Shown here in pieces: positions 8,209-15,264 of a DNA stretch of 15,416 nucleotides. Position 1 is the first letter of the stretch; each line of letters starts with the position of its first letter. This stretch comes from an uncultured Bacteroidota bacterium. GTDB lineage: Bacteria > Bacteroidota > Bacteroidia > Flavobacteriales > Flavobacteriaceae. A program made the position numbers and the translations under genes. The notes under the pieces are model-generated. The model searched no databases, was not told the origin of the DNA, and saw only the letters and a program-made list of their open reading frames with translations. The stretch lies in contig CAIRNC010000086.1 of the NCBI GenBank assembly GCA_903879875.1, positions 1 to 15,416 of the forward strand, given 5' to 3'.

Positions 8209-8246
8209 AAAAATAATTCCTGCATCATTGTGATACAGGAATTATT
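8209..8246 (-). terminator. Intercistronic hairpin between receptor and downstream operon
   Basis: A perfect 11-bp inverted repeat (8212-8222 with 8236-8246, arms AATAATTCCTG and CAGGAATTATT) continues inward past one mismatch with four more pairs around a TTG triloop. On the - strand the right arm runs into only five Us before AATAAATT. It starts 26 bases after the receptor stop codon. It may be a leaky terminator or a 3'-end stabiliser that lets the receptor be made in excess over the four genes downstream. No TAnnTTTG promoter is visible between it and the next gene, which favours partial readthrough. Confidence 0.65.
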
Positions 8247-8272
8247 AGCTAACAAAACAAATATGAATCGAT

Positions 8273-10897
8273 TTAAAATTTGTAAGAAATTGCCATAGAA
8301 ATTGATCTTCCAGGTAGCGGTCTTGCTCTTACATAATTTACAGTGTTTTCAGTGATGCTTCCTTCTTCAGTTTCAGTGATAGCTAGAGTATTGAACAGGT
8401 TGTTTCCAGATAAATTTAATGACAATCCTTTTGTTAAAGTATAATCAACAAATCCGTTTACCAACATAAATCCATTCATAACCAATTTGTTTTCATCTTG
8501 AGCAAACGCTTTTGATTGGCCAATAAAACTTAAACCGAAGGCGTTTTTGCCCTTTCCAAATTTGTAAGAAGGAATGAAATTGTACATTAATTTTGGTTGT
8601 CTTCTTGGTTCATTTCCTTGGTATGTCCCAGAAGTTATTTCAGCTTTTGTATAAGTTAAAGCACCTCTTAAAGAAAAATCATTACTAACATTATAAGAAG
8701 ATTCTAATTCTAAACCAGTAGATTTATAATTGTTTTTTACAACTGCAGTTGGGTTTGTTGCTTCAAAGCCTGTTTGTTCATCTGTTTGAGCTGTGAAAAT
8801 TGTTGCGTACAAATAGCCTTTAGAGAATTTTTGTTTGTAACCAATTTCTGTTTGCGTTAAAAAATCTAATGAATTCACATAATTTCCATCCATATAGTTC
8901 AATCCTGAGAATAATATACGGTCTGCTTTTGCGGAAGCACCTTTACTTGTTCTAGCAAAAATGGCTTGAGTAGAGGTTAATGTATAATTTGCTCCAAATG
9001 AATATGAGGAGTATTGATAATCATAATGAACTGCTGTTGGAGCTGCATTATTGATAGCAGAAACACTCGTTTCTGGAGCAGAAATAATTCCATCATTATT
9101 TACATCATAAGCTACTTGTGAACTTCCTGCAAATGAACCTGTAACTTTTCCAGTATCATAACGAATACCTCCTTCTAAAGATAATTTGTCAGTTATTTCA
9201 ACAGCTACACTTGCATAAGGCGCAGAAACGTTATATTGTGTATCATAATTTCTTGTACAACAGTTACCCCAAGCAGGAACTCCATAAGCATATAATCCGT
9301 TTTGAGAAAGTGAAACTCCAGAACCATTAGTTACATTAATCAATCTTGGGTTATTGTCAGAAACTTCTTGCAAGTAAGAGTTCCAAGTCCAAGACATTGA
9401 GATATTTTGAAAAGATTTAAAATAACCAGCAGTAACAGATACATTATTAAACTTTTTTGTCACTTTTAAATCATTCATAAAGTTATTCAAATTGTTCAAT
9501 TGAGTATCAAACATGTGAATTCTTGAAACCAATCCGTTTGGATTGTTAAATGGAGCACCATTGTCCGCATAAGTTAAAGTAGATCCTGTTCCGAATGAAT
9601 TTGCAATTGCAGCCGCAGAACCAACTTCAGCTGGAAATGGAGCGATAAAGCCACCATTATTAAAAGAAAATCTACCACTTTCAGAAATTTTCCAATTATT
9701 ATCTAAGTTAAAGTTAGCACTTGCTCCAATAGATTTGGTAATTGGATGCATACCATCTGATACGGCTGTTCTTCTTGATTCTCCATCTGCCCCAAGCCCG
9801 TTATTTTGAGTTAAATAAATCGATTGCAAAGCTCCATGAGTTGCGTCAAAACCATTTATGCTACTCCAATTAGGACTTGCATTAGTTCCAGAAACTTGAA
9901 GTGGCATTGGCATGTAGGCTGCAGCTCTATCGTTTAATAATTTGGCATAAACTGTAATTGTACCATTTTCAAATTCTTTAGTAATATTAAATTTGAATTG
10001 TCCCCCATTATTGGCAGTAAATCCTGTATTTCTAACACCTTCACCAACTCTATAAAAACCGCCAGTATGAAAATATAAACCATCACCAATTTTTGTACCG
10101 TAATCAAAATCGGTTCTGAAATTATTATAATCCATTCCAAAACCCGTTGTAACGCTACCACCTTCTGTCTTACCAGTTTTGCTGATAAAGTTTATAATTC
10201 CACCAGGTGAATTAGTAGCTAAAATAGATGCAGATCCACCACGAATGGCTTCTATTTTTGCGACATTTCCATCAAATCTTGTGAAAATATCAGCTGTTGC
10301 AAATGAAATATCTCCATATAATAAAACAGGAAGTCCATCTTCTTGAATTTGCAAATATTTAGAACCACCTGAAGAAATAGGCACACCACGAACAGCAATA
10401 TTAGCATTTCCTTCACCCCCTGAAGATTCTGAACGAATACCAGGAATAGTTCTGAAAATTTCAGCTGTTGAACGAGGTGCAAATTGTTCCACTTGTTTCA
10501 CATCCAAAGAAGTTATTGAAACACTTGATTTTAATTTAGATTTAGGATTAACAACACCAGTAACAACAACTTCGTCTAAATTAGAAGAATCGTCTTGAAT
10601 TGTAAAATCCATAGTGGTCGTTCCATTAATTTGAACTTCTTTGTTTAAAGTTCTAAATCCAATGAATGAAACCGTAACTGAAACAGTTCCATTTGGTATT
10701 CCAGAAATAGAATAGCTACCATCACTAGCTGTTGAAGTCGATTTTATTCCGACTACAACATTGGCGCCAAAAACGGGAACACCACTTTTGTCATTAACTT
10801 TTCCTGATAAAACACCACTTTGAGAAAATGATTGATTGAACAGCAATACAACTGCTAGAAACATCATTTTTTTTAAAAAATTAGTAATTTTTTTCAT
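8273..10897 (-). CDS. TonB-dependent outer-membrane receptor, probable sucrose uptake
   Basis: An 874-aa outer-membrane active transporter. In order it shows a signal peptide (1-26, ending in QSFSQ), a carboxypeptidase-regulatory-like domain (about 28-105), a LDEVVVTG segment (107-114), a plug (about 120-245, with TIPGIRSESS, AVRGVP and SPGGIINFISKTGK) and a 22-strand-type barrel ending in terminal Phe (ISMAISYKF). The N-terminal domain is typical of Bacteroidota receptors, but no SusD partner lies next to it. It therefore resembles standalone TonB receptors such as SuxA-type sucrose transporters more than a SusC/D pair. Only two cysteines occur in the whole protein, adjacent at 546-547 in WGNCCTRN, probably in a surface loop. 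It is the first gene of the - strand cluster, is divergent from the LacI regulator, and is preceded by twin operators and a good -7 box. The substrate is inferred from the neighbours. Confidence 0.9.
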   Translation of the reverse strand: MKKITNFLKKMMFLAVVLLFNQSFSQSGVLSGKVNDKSGVPVFGANVVVGIKSTSTASDGSYSISGIPNGTVSVTVSFIGFRTLNKEVQINGTTTMDFTIQDDSSNLDEVVVTGVVNPKSKLKSSVSITSLDVKQVEQFAPRSTAEIFRTIPGIRSESSGGEGNANIAVRGVPISSGGSKYLQIQEDGLPVLLYGDISFATADIFTRFDGNVAKIEAIRGGSASILATNSPGGIINFISKTGKTEGGSVTTGFGMDYNNFRTDFDYGTKIGDGLYFHTGGFYRVGEGVRNTGFTANNGGQFKFNITKEFENGTITVYAKLLNDRAAAYMPMPLQVSGTNASPNWSSINGFDATHGALQSIYLTQNNGLGADGESRRTAVSDGMHPITKSIGASANFNLDNNWKISESGRFSFNNGGFIAPFPAEVGSAAAIANSFGTGSTLTYADNGAPFNNPNGLVSRIHMFDTQLNNLNNFMNDLKVTKKFNNVSVTAGYFKSFQNISMSWTWNSYLQEVSDNNPRLINVTNGSGVSLSQNGLYAYGVPAWGNCCTRNYDTQYNVSAPYASVAVEITDKLSLEGGIRYDTGKVTGSFAGSSQVAYDVNNDGIISAPETSVSAINNAAPTAVHYDYQYSSYSFGANYTLTSTQAIFARTSKGASAKADRILFSGLNYMDGNYVNSLDFLTQTEIGYKQKFSKGYLYATIFTAQTDEQTGFEATNPTAVVKNNYKSTGLELESSYNVSNDFSLRGALTYTKAEITSGTYQGNEPRRQPKLMYNFIPSYKFGKGKNAFGLSFIGQSKAFAQDENKLVMNGFMLVNGFVDYTLTKGLSLNLSGNNLFNTLAITETEEGSITENTVNYVRARPLPGRSISMAISYKF

Positions 10898-10941
10898 TTT
10901 TCATTTTTTGTTTGATTAATAAAATTGGTTATTTAATTTTT

Positions 10942-10949
10942 CAAAAATA
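10942..10949 (-). promoter_or_regulatory. -7 promoter box of the TonB receptor gene
   Basis: The - strand reads TATTTTTG, an exact match to the Bacteroidota TAnnTTTG -7 element. Transcription would start near 10936, leaving a leader of about 39 nt before the ATG at 10897. No TTG stands at the ideal -33 spacing; that region (about 10963-10974) is instead an imperfect palindrome, CGTAAAATTACG. A poor -33 box fits a promoter that needs an activator, but this is inference. Confidence 0.55.
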
Positions 10950-10972
10950 TATTAATTGTAAACGTAAAATTA

Positions 10973-10986
10973 CGAAATCGTTACCG
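10973..10986. promoter_or_regulatory. Possible degenerate third operator
   Basis: CGAAATCGTTACCG matches 11 of the 14 positions of the two perfect palindromes beside it, including the central CG and both outer CG pairs. It shares two bases with the first perfect site. It may be a low-affinity auxiliary site or a decayed copy. Confidence 0.3.
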
Positions 10987-10998
10987 AAAACGTTTTCG
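10985..10998. promoter_or_regulatory. LacI-family operator 1
   Basis: A perfect 14-bp palindrome, CGAAAACGTTTTCG, with the central CG typical of LacI-family operators. It is centred at 10991.5, about 56 bp upstream of the predicted receptor transcription start. It lies in the divergent region next to a LacI-family gene, so it is very probably that regulator's binding site. Confidence 0.85.
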
Positions 10999-11005
10999 AA
11001 ATCAA

Positions 11006-11019
11006 CGAAAACGTTTTCG
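11006..11019. promoter_or_regulatory. LacI-family operator 2
   Basis: An identical copy of the 14-bp palindrome CGAAAACGTTTTCG, centred at 11012.5. This is exactly 21 bp (two helical turns) from operator 1, so two bound dimers would face the same side of the DNA. It ends 36 bases before the likely regulator start codon and probably also mediates autoregulation. Confidence 0.85.
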
Positions 11020-11034
11020 ATTTGATTATTGAAT

Positions 11035-11042
11035 TATTTTTA
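11035..11042 (+). promoter_or_regulatory. Weak candidate -7 box of the LacI-family gene
   Basis: TATTTTTA matches 7 of 8 positions of TAnnTTTG, 13 bases before the ATG at 11056. Operator 2 would then cover the -33 area, which fits repression of the regulator by itself. In such AT-rich sequence a chance match is quite possible. Confidence 0.25.
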
Positions 11043-11055
11043 TCATTTTTGTCAA

Positions 11056-12075
11056 ATGAAAGAAACAACTTTAAAACAAATTGCTGAAACTTTAGGGATT
11101 TCTATAACAACGGTATCAAAAGCATTAAAAAATTATTCCGATGTAAGTGAAAAAACTAAAAAATCAGTAATAGATCTTGCTGCATCATTGCAATATACAC
11201 CTAATAGTTTTGCGGTTAATCTTCGTACCAAAGAATCACGAACCATTGGCTTAATTATTCCAGAAGTTGTTCATCACTTTTTTTCAAATGTAATTAATGG
11301 AATAATAGCTGAAGCTGAAAAAAATGGTTATTTGGTCATCATTTTACAATCAAATGAATCATTAGAGTTAGAAAAAAAACAAGTAGAACTTTTAATGAAT
11401 AAAAGAGTTGATGGTATAATAATGTCACTTTCTAATGATTCAAATGACGAAAATCATATTAAGGAAATTCTGAAACGTGAAATTCCATTTGTGCAATTTG
11501 ATAAAATATCAAAATTAATTAAAAGTTCAAAGGTAATTATTAATGACCAAAATGCCGCTTTTGATGCAACAGCACATTTAATAAAAAAAGGATGTAAAAA
11601 AATTGCACATATTCGTGGTCCTGTTAATCCTCAAAATGCAATTGATCGTTTTTTGGGTTATAAAAAAGCGTTAGAACATTACAGAATTGCATTTGATTAC
11701 AACTTGGTATATACATGTAAAAATGTAACGTTTGATGAAGGTAAATTATTTGCCGAACAAATTGTTAAAGAGCATCCCGATGTTGATGGCATATTTGTTA
11801 TAACTGATCTAGTAGCTGTTGGTGTTTTAGCTCATTTTAATGAAAACAAAATAAAAATCCCCGAACAAGTTAAAGTTATTGGTTTTAGCAATTGGTTTAT
11901 GTCGCAAGTCATTACTCCAAAGTTGAGCACTGTGGATCAACCGAGTTATGAAATGGGAGTTGAATCATTCAATTTGTTGTTAGAAGAAATGAATTGTCGA
12001 AAAGATATAATCCCTTTTTCGCCAAGAACTATAGAACTCGCCACAAGCATTATCGAACGTGACTCCACTTTATAA
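11056..12075 (+). CDS. LacI-family transcriptional regulator of the sucrose cluster
   Basis: A 339-aa LacI/GalR-type regulator. The N-terminal helix-turn-helix is TLKQIAETLGISITTVSKAL (residues 5-24). The hinge helix lies at about 49-59 (PNSFAVNLRTK), and its Leu56 is expected to insert at the operator's central CG. From residue 62 a periplasmic-binding-protein-like sugar-sensing domain follows (RTIGLIIPEVVHHFFSNVIN, VDGIIMSLSN, KKIAHIRGP, VDGIFVITD, VIGFSNW). I chose the ATG at 11056 because the HTH begins a few residues later, as in relatives. An ATG at 11029 would add nine poorly fitting residues and start close to operator 2. The gene is divergent from the receptor, with twin operators between them, so it most likely controls receptor and operon in response to sucrose, fructose or a derivative. 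Whether it activates or represses is not certain. Confidence 0.92.
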   Translation: MKETTLKQIAETLGISITTVSKALKNYSDVSEKTKKSVIDLAASLQYTPNSFAVNLRTKESRTIGLIIPEVVHHFFSNVINGIIAEAEKNGYLVIILQSNESLELEKKQVELLMNKRVDGIIMSLSNDSNDENHIKEILKREIPFVQFDKISKLIKSSKVIINDQNAAFDATAHLIKKGCKKIAHIRGPVNPQNAIDRFLGYKKALEHYRIAFDYNLVYTCKNVTFDEGKLFAEQIVKEHPDVDGIFVITDLVAVGVLAHFNENKIKIPEQVKVIGFSNWFMSQVITPKLSTVDQPSYEMGVESFNLLLEEMNCRKDIIPFSPRTIELATSIIERDSTL

Positions 12076-12173
12076 ATCAAAGGTTTCCAAATTGTTCTGT
12101 TTTTGAGTAAAACCCATGGAAATCCGGAGTAATTTATATAGATATTTTCTTTGTTATACCCAAAAAACGATTT

Positions 12174-14147
12174 TTAATCAATAATAATCTTTTTAATTAT
12201 AGCATGGTTATCTGATGTAATTTTACACAAATAGATTCCAGATGCCAAGTCGAGTTTAATGTTCGTTTCACCCATAATGCTAGTTTGAAAAAGTAATTGT
12301 CCAGATAAGCTATAAATACTAACATCACTTTTAGAAGTTATTCCAGCAATTGTTATTTGGTCTTTAGCTGGATTGGGATATAGTGCTATTTTAGTATTCG
12401 TAACTTCATTTACTTTAAGTGTTGAAAACCATTGTTGACCATAGTTAGCACCATAAATATAATCGGCTAAATTGGGGTAATCAATAAATGGGTTTCTGTT
12501 CACTTGCCATGTATAAATATAATTATTTCTATTCATTTCAAAATCGTCAGCTGGATCGGAATGATTCCATTGTAATAAGGTAGCCAAATCACCAATTTGC
12601 CCAATAATATTCTCTACAGGATTACCGTTTACAACACTTAAACCATTATATCGTACACCCATATAAAATAAAGCTCTAGCGACATCGCCATTCCAAGTCC
12701 CTGCAACTCCAGAAGGACCATTGTAATCGACACCATAATTTCTGTTGTTTCTTGAAGAATTCTCTTGTCCATCAACAGCTCTTATATGATGCGCATCACT
12801 ATGCCCCGTTGCTATAATATCTGGACCTGCTGGTGACCAAACATTTATGCCCGCTGGTGTTCCTGAAGTCGCATCGGCAAAGCCACCACGAGATTGGCAA
12901 TAAATATGTTCCCTGTTCCATTTTCCAATTATACTATTTCCTGTTTGATAATCAAATTTCGAACGAGGTTCTTCGGTATAAATTAACCAAACCTGATTGC
13001 TATTGACTGGGTTTTGGTCGGCTTTTTTTAGAATAACTGCTAAATCACCATAAGTATGTGTTCGAACAACTGATGGGTTAGCTATTATATTCTGAAGACC
13101 TTGTTTTAGAGCAGCACCCGACAAGCCTTCAATAGATGCATAATAGCCAACAGGAGCTGTGCTTGTAACATTACCATAAGTAGGATTAGCAGGCGTGCCA
13201 AACGGCAATGTTGAAAAATTAATATCATTGACACGAATAATGATGCTGTTGTTGTTTAAATTGTATTCCACCGATGGAGCTACTAAATCGATGAGCAATT
13301 CTTCGTCTCCTTCATTTATACCATCATTTAAAATGCTAATAGTTGAGGTTCCCGTAGTGGCTCCAACTGGGATTGTTATGTTCAAATTACCCGAAAAATC
13401 ACTAGAATTAAAACTTCCATTATTAAGCGTAAAGGATAATACCAAAGGAGTTGTTGTAACTGCCGAACTAGTTGTTGCAGTTATTATTAAACTTTCGCCT
13501 TCAGTAATTGTGGTTAGGTTGGTAGTAGTTGTAACATAATTAAAAATTACACCAGAACCGTCATTATTCATGCCCGGAGTTGGTGTTTTTACTTCATAGG
13601 TACCATCGGTTTTTCTTTGAATTGATTTTGTAGAAGATAAAGAAGTCTGATTTTCATTGGTACAAATGCTAATACCAAGAATTGTCATTAATACATTGGG
13701 TTGCGTTGCAGCTGCATTTGAGTAAGCCATTGCATCAATTACATTAGTGCTCGATGCAGCAGTATTTAATGGAAAATCTGTAGCATTGCCAAGATATAGT
13801 GCCACGGCATCAGGGCCGTTTTGAATTGTTGTTATAGGAAAAGTTCCTGCTGCAGTAGGAGAGACGGTTGGATTTCCAAATTGTATAATTCCATTTATGT
13901 CAGTAGTATATCCGTCTAAATCAATAGCAAAATAAATTAAAGTCCCTGAATATGGACTGGTACTCCCTCCATTAAAAAAAACTAAAACATAGCCGTTCAA
14001 AGCAAAATTGGGAGTGTTGGATTTTAATTCGATAAACTCTAAAATGTCAGAACTTGGGGTATCAGCATCAATTTCGTTTATGACCACTTGAGAAAAACTA
14101 GATAGAGTACAAAACAACGAAATAAGAAGAAATGTTATTTTTTTCAT
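12174..14147 (-). CDS. T9SS-secreted endonuclease I with lamin-tail domain
   Basis: A 657-aa secreted nuclease. In order it has a signal peptide (MKKITFLLISLFCTLSSFS, cleavage before Gln), a lamin-tail domain (about 21-150, VVINEIDAD, FIELKSNT), a Calx-beta-like repeat region (about 200-310, EGESLIITA, INEGDEELLIDL), an endonuclease I domain (about 335-565) and a C-terminal type IX sorting domain (about 584-657, ALYPNPAKDQITI to the terminal Lys-rich IIKKIIID). Active-site candidates are NREHIYCQS, SDAHHIRAVD and NRNYG, the His/Asn-rich metal-binding segments of this nuclease family. It should be exported through the T9SS and degrade extracellular nucleic acid for phosphate or nutrients. I start it at the ATG at 14147. 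A longer frame from a TTG at 14168 is unlikely, because that codon falls in the -7 box. The gene is convergent with the regulator and unrelated to sugar uptake. Confidence 0.88.
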   Translation of the reverse strand: MKKITFLLISLFCTLSSFSQVVINEIDADTPSSDILEFIELKSNTPNFALNGYVLVFFNGGSTSPYSGTLIYFAIDLDGYTTDINGIIQFGNPTVSPTAAGTFPITTIQNGPDAVALYLGNATDFPLNTAASSTNVIDAMAYSNAAATQPNVLMTILGISICTNENQTSLSSTKSIQRKTDGTYEVKTPTPGMNNDGSGVIFNYVTTTTNLTTITEGESLIITATTSSAVTTTPLVLSFTLNNGSFNSSDFSGNLNITIPVGATTGTSTISILNDGINEGDEELLIDLVAPSVEYNLNNNSIIIRVNDINFSTLPFGTPANPTYGNVTSTAPVGYYASIEGLSGAALKQGLQNIIANPSVVRTHTYGDLAVILKKADQNPVNSNQVWLIYTEEPRSKFDYQTGNSIIGKWNREHIYCQSRGGFADATSGTPAGINVWSPAGPDIIATGHSDAHHIRAVDGQENSSRNNRNYGVDYNGPSGVAGTWNGDVARALFYMGVRYNGLSVVNGNPVENIIGQIGDLATLLQWNHSDPADDFEMNRNNYIYTWQVNRNPFIDYPNLADYIYGANYGQQWFSTLKVNEVTNTKIALYPNPAKDQITIAGITSKSDVSIYSLSGQLLFQTSIMGETNIKLDLASGIYLCKITSDNHAIIKKIIID

Positions 14148-14165
14148 TAAAATGATAATTTTTTT

Positions 14166-14173
14166 CAAAGATA
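14166..14173 (-). promoter_or_regulatory. -7 promoter box of the endonuclease gene
   Basis: The - strand reads TATCTTTG, an exact TAnnTTTG match. It places the transcript start near 14160 and leaves a leader of about 13 nt before the ATG at 14147. It overlaps the alternative TTG start codon, which argues against that longer start. No clear -33 TTG is seen at standard spacing. Confidence 0.5.
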
Positions 14174-14424
14174 ATTATAAATATCGCAATAAAGCATAAT
14201 TATAAATAGTGGATTGAATTTCAAAATATCAAATGTTACAAGGTGCTAGAAATCAATGGTGTCAAAAAAAATAATAGCATAGCTAATTTTAAGGCTTAGT
14301 CTAATAAACCAATTTTATCTGATTATTTATGCGAAGTCACATTTCAAATTTGTATTGACTTATAAATAACAGCGTGTTTTTGTTTGAAAAAATTAAACTA
14401 ATACACGAGGAAAGCAAAAATATT
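14174..14424. other. Intergenic region between endonuclease and UspA genes
   Basis: These 251 bases carry no open frame of note. Part will be the upstream promoter region of the endonuclease gene. I found no convincing hairpin with a T-run to end the UspA transcript; the best is a 5-bp AGTCA/TGACT pair near 14335-14365, which is too weak to call. Confidence 0.4.
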
Positions 14425-15264
14425 TTAATTGGAATGCAAAGTCAGTAAAGGTGCTTTCAAATGATAAGCCAGCTTTTTGGGTAGGTTTTTATGAAAAAGT
14501 CCATTTAAAAAAGCATGTTTTGTTTTTAGAACAGCCAACATATTGACGTCATTATGATTTATAAAATGGATAATAGTATTCTCAACGGCATTGTTTTTTA
14601 AAATGTAATAATCAATAGCTTCCTTTTTGAAAAACATTTTCCATGATGCTATTGTAAGATAATTTATTTTAGATTTTTTAGTTTTTACATATATACAACT
14701 AATTTTTGCATCAAATATTTTTGCTAGTTTAATTACTTTCTTCAAAGCTTTACGGCTTTGTTTAGTAAAATTGGTTGCAAACGCAATTTGTCTAATCGGC
14801 ATGAACCTTACATTTTCGGGGATTCCAAGTACAATTGCAGAAGTGGACTCCATAATTGTAGCTGTAGTTGAACCAAAAACCCATTCTTTAATTCCACTTG
14901 CTCCAGAAGTTCCCATCACCACAAAGTTAATTTCTTCTTTTTTTATTGTGTTTAGAATAGTATTTATTAAATTACCTTTAATAAATAGACTTCTAATTTT
15001 TTTAGAATCATACTGAATTTTTTCCCCTTCATCTTTTAAAATAGTTATTTTACTTTTAAAATTTTCTAAAAAAGACAAATCTATTTCTTCAACCATTTCG
15101 TTCAAATAAATGGGAGCATCAATGGTAGTTACTGTTACAATAGGTAAATCATATACATGCAGAATGATAATTTCAGCATTACTACTTTTTGCAAAATGCA
15201 ATGCATATTTAAAAGCATTCAAGGAAAGAGGAGAAAAATCTGTAGGGAATAATATTTTCTTCAT
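14425..15264 (-). CDS. Tandem universal stress protein (UspA family)
   Basis: A 279-aa cytoplasmic protein made of two Usp domains. The first (1-150) begins MKKILFPTDFSPLSLNAFKYA. It holds a complete ATP-binding signature G-x2-G-x9-G-S at Gly118, Gly121, Gly131 and Ser132 (GTSGASGIKEWVFGS), so it probably binds ATP. The second (about 155-279) begins IRQIAFATNFTKQSRKALKKV and keeps the fold pattern, but it has lost the glycine signature and is probably non-binding. Family members help cells survive starvation, stress or hypoxia and bind nucleotides; no specific role can be read from the sequence. The ATG at 15264 fits the conserved N-terminus. No consensus -7 box was found in the 152 bases upstream that lie in the window. 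Confidence 0.9.
   Translation of the reverse strand: MKKILFPTDFSPLSLNAFKYALHFAKSSNAEIIILHVYDLPIVTVTTIDAPIYLNEMVEEIDLSFLENFKSKITILKDEGEKIQYDSKKIRSLFIKGNLINTILNTIKKEEINFVVMGTSGASGIKEWVFGSTTATIMESTSAIVLGIPENVRFMPIRQIAFATNFTKQSRKALKKVIKLAKIFDAKISCIYVKTKKSKINYLTIASWKMFFKKEAIDYYILKNNAVENTIIHFINHNDVNMLAVLKTKHAFLNGLFHKNLPKKLAYHLKAPLLTLHSN

Noticed and set aside
10881..10904. Seven-codon frame (MKNEKNY) on the - strand overlapping the receptor start
   Set aside because: It arises from the A-rich leader and overlaps the receptor's ATG in another frame. A leader peptide cannot be excluded, but nothing supports one.
11029..11055. Longer start for the LacI-family gene (MNYFYHFCQ)
   Set aside because: The extra residues do not fit the family N-terminus, and the ATG at 11056 places the HTH at the usual distance from the start.
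12082..12125. Inverted repeat GGTTTCCA / TGGAAATCC between the convergent regulator and endonuclease genes
   Set aside because: The stem has a bulge and a 27-nt loop and is not followed by a T-run, so I do not call it a terminator.
14148..14168. Upstream TTG start adding seven residues to the endonuclease
   Set aside because: The codon lies inside a perfect TAnnTTTG -7 box, and the ATG at 14147 gives a normal signal peptide.
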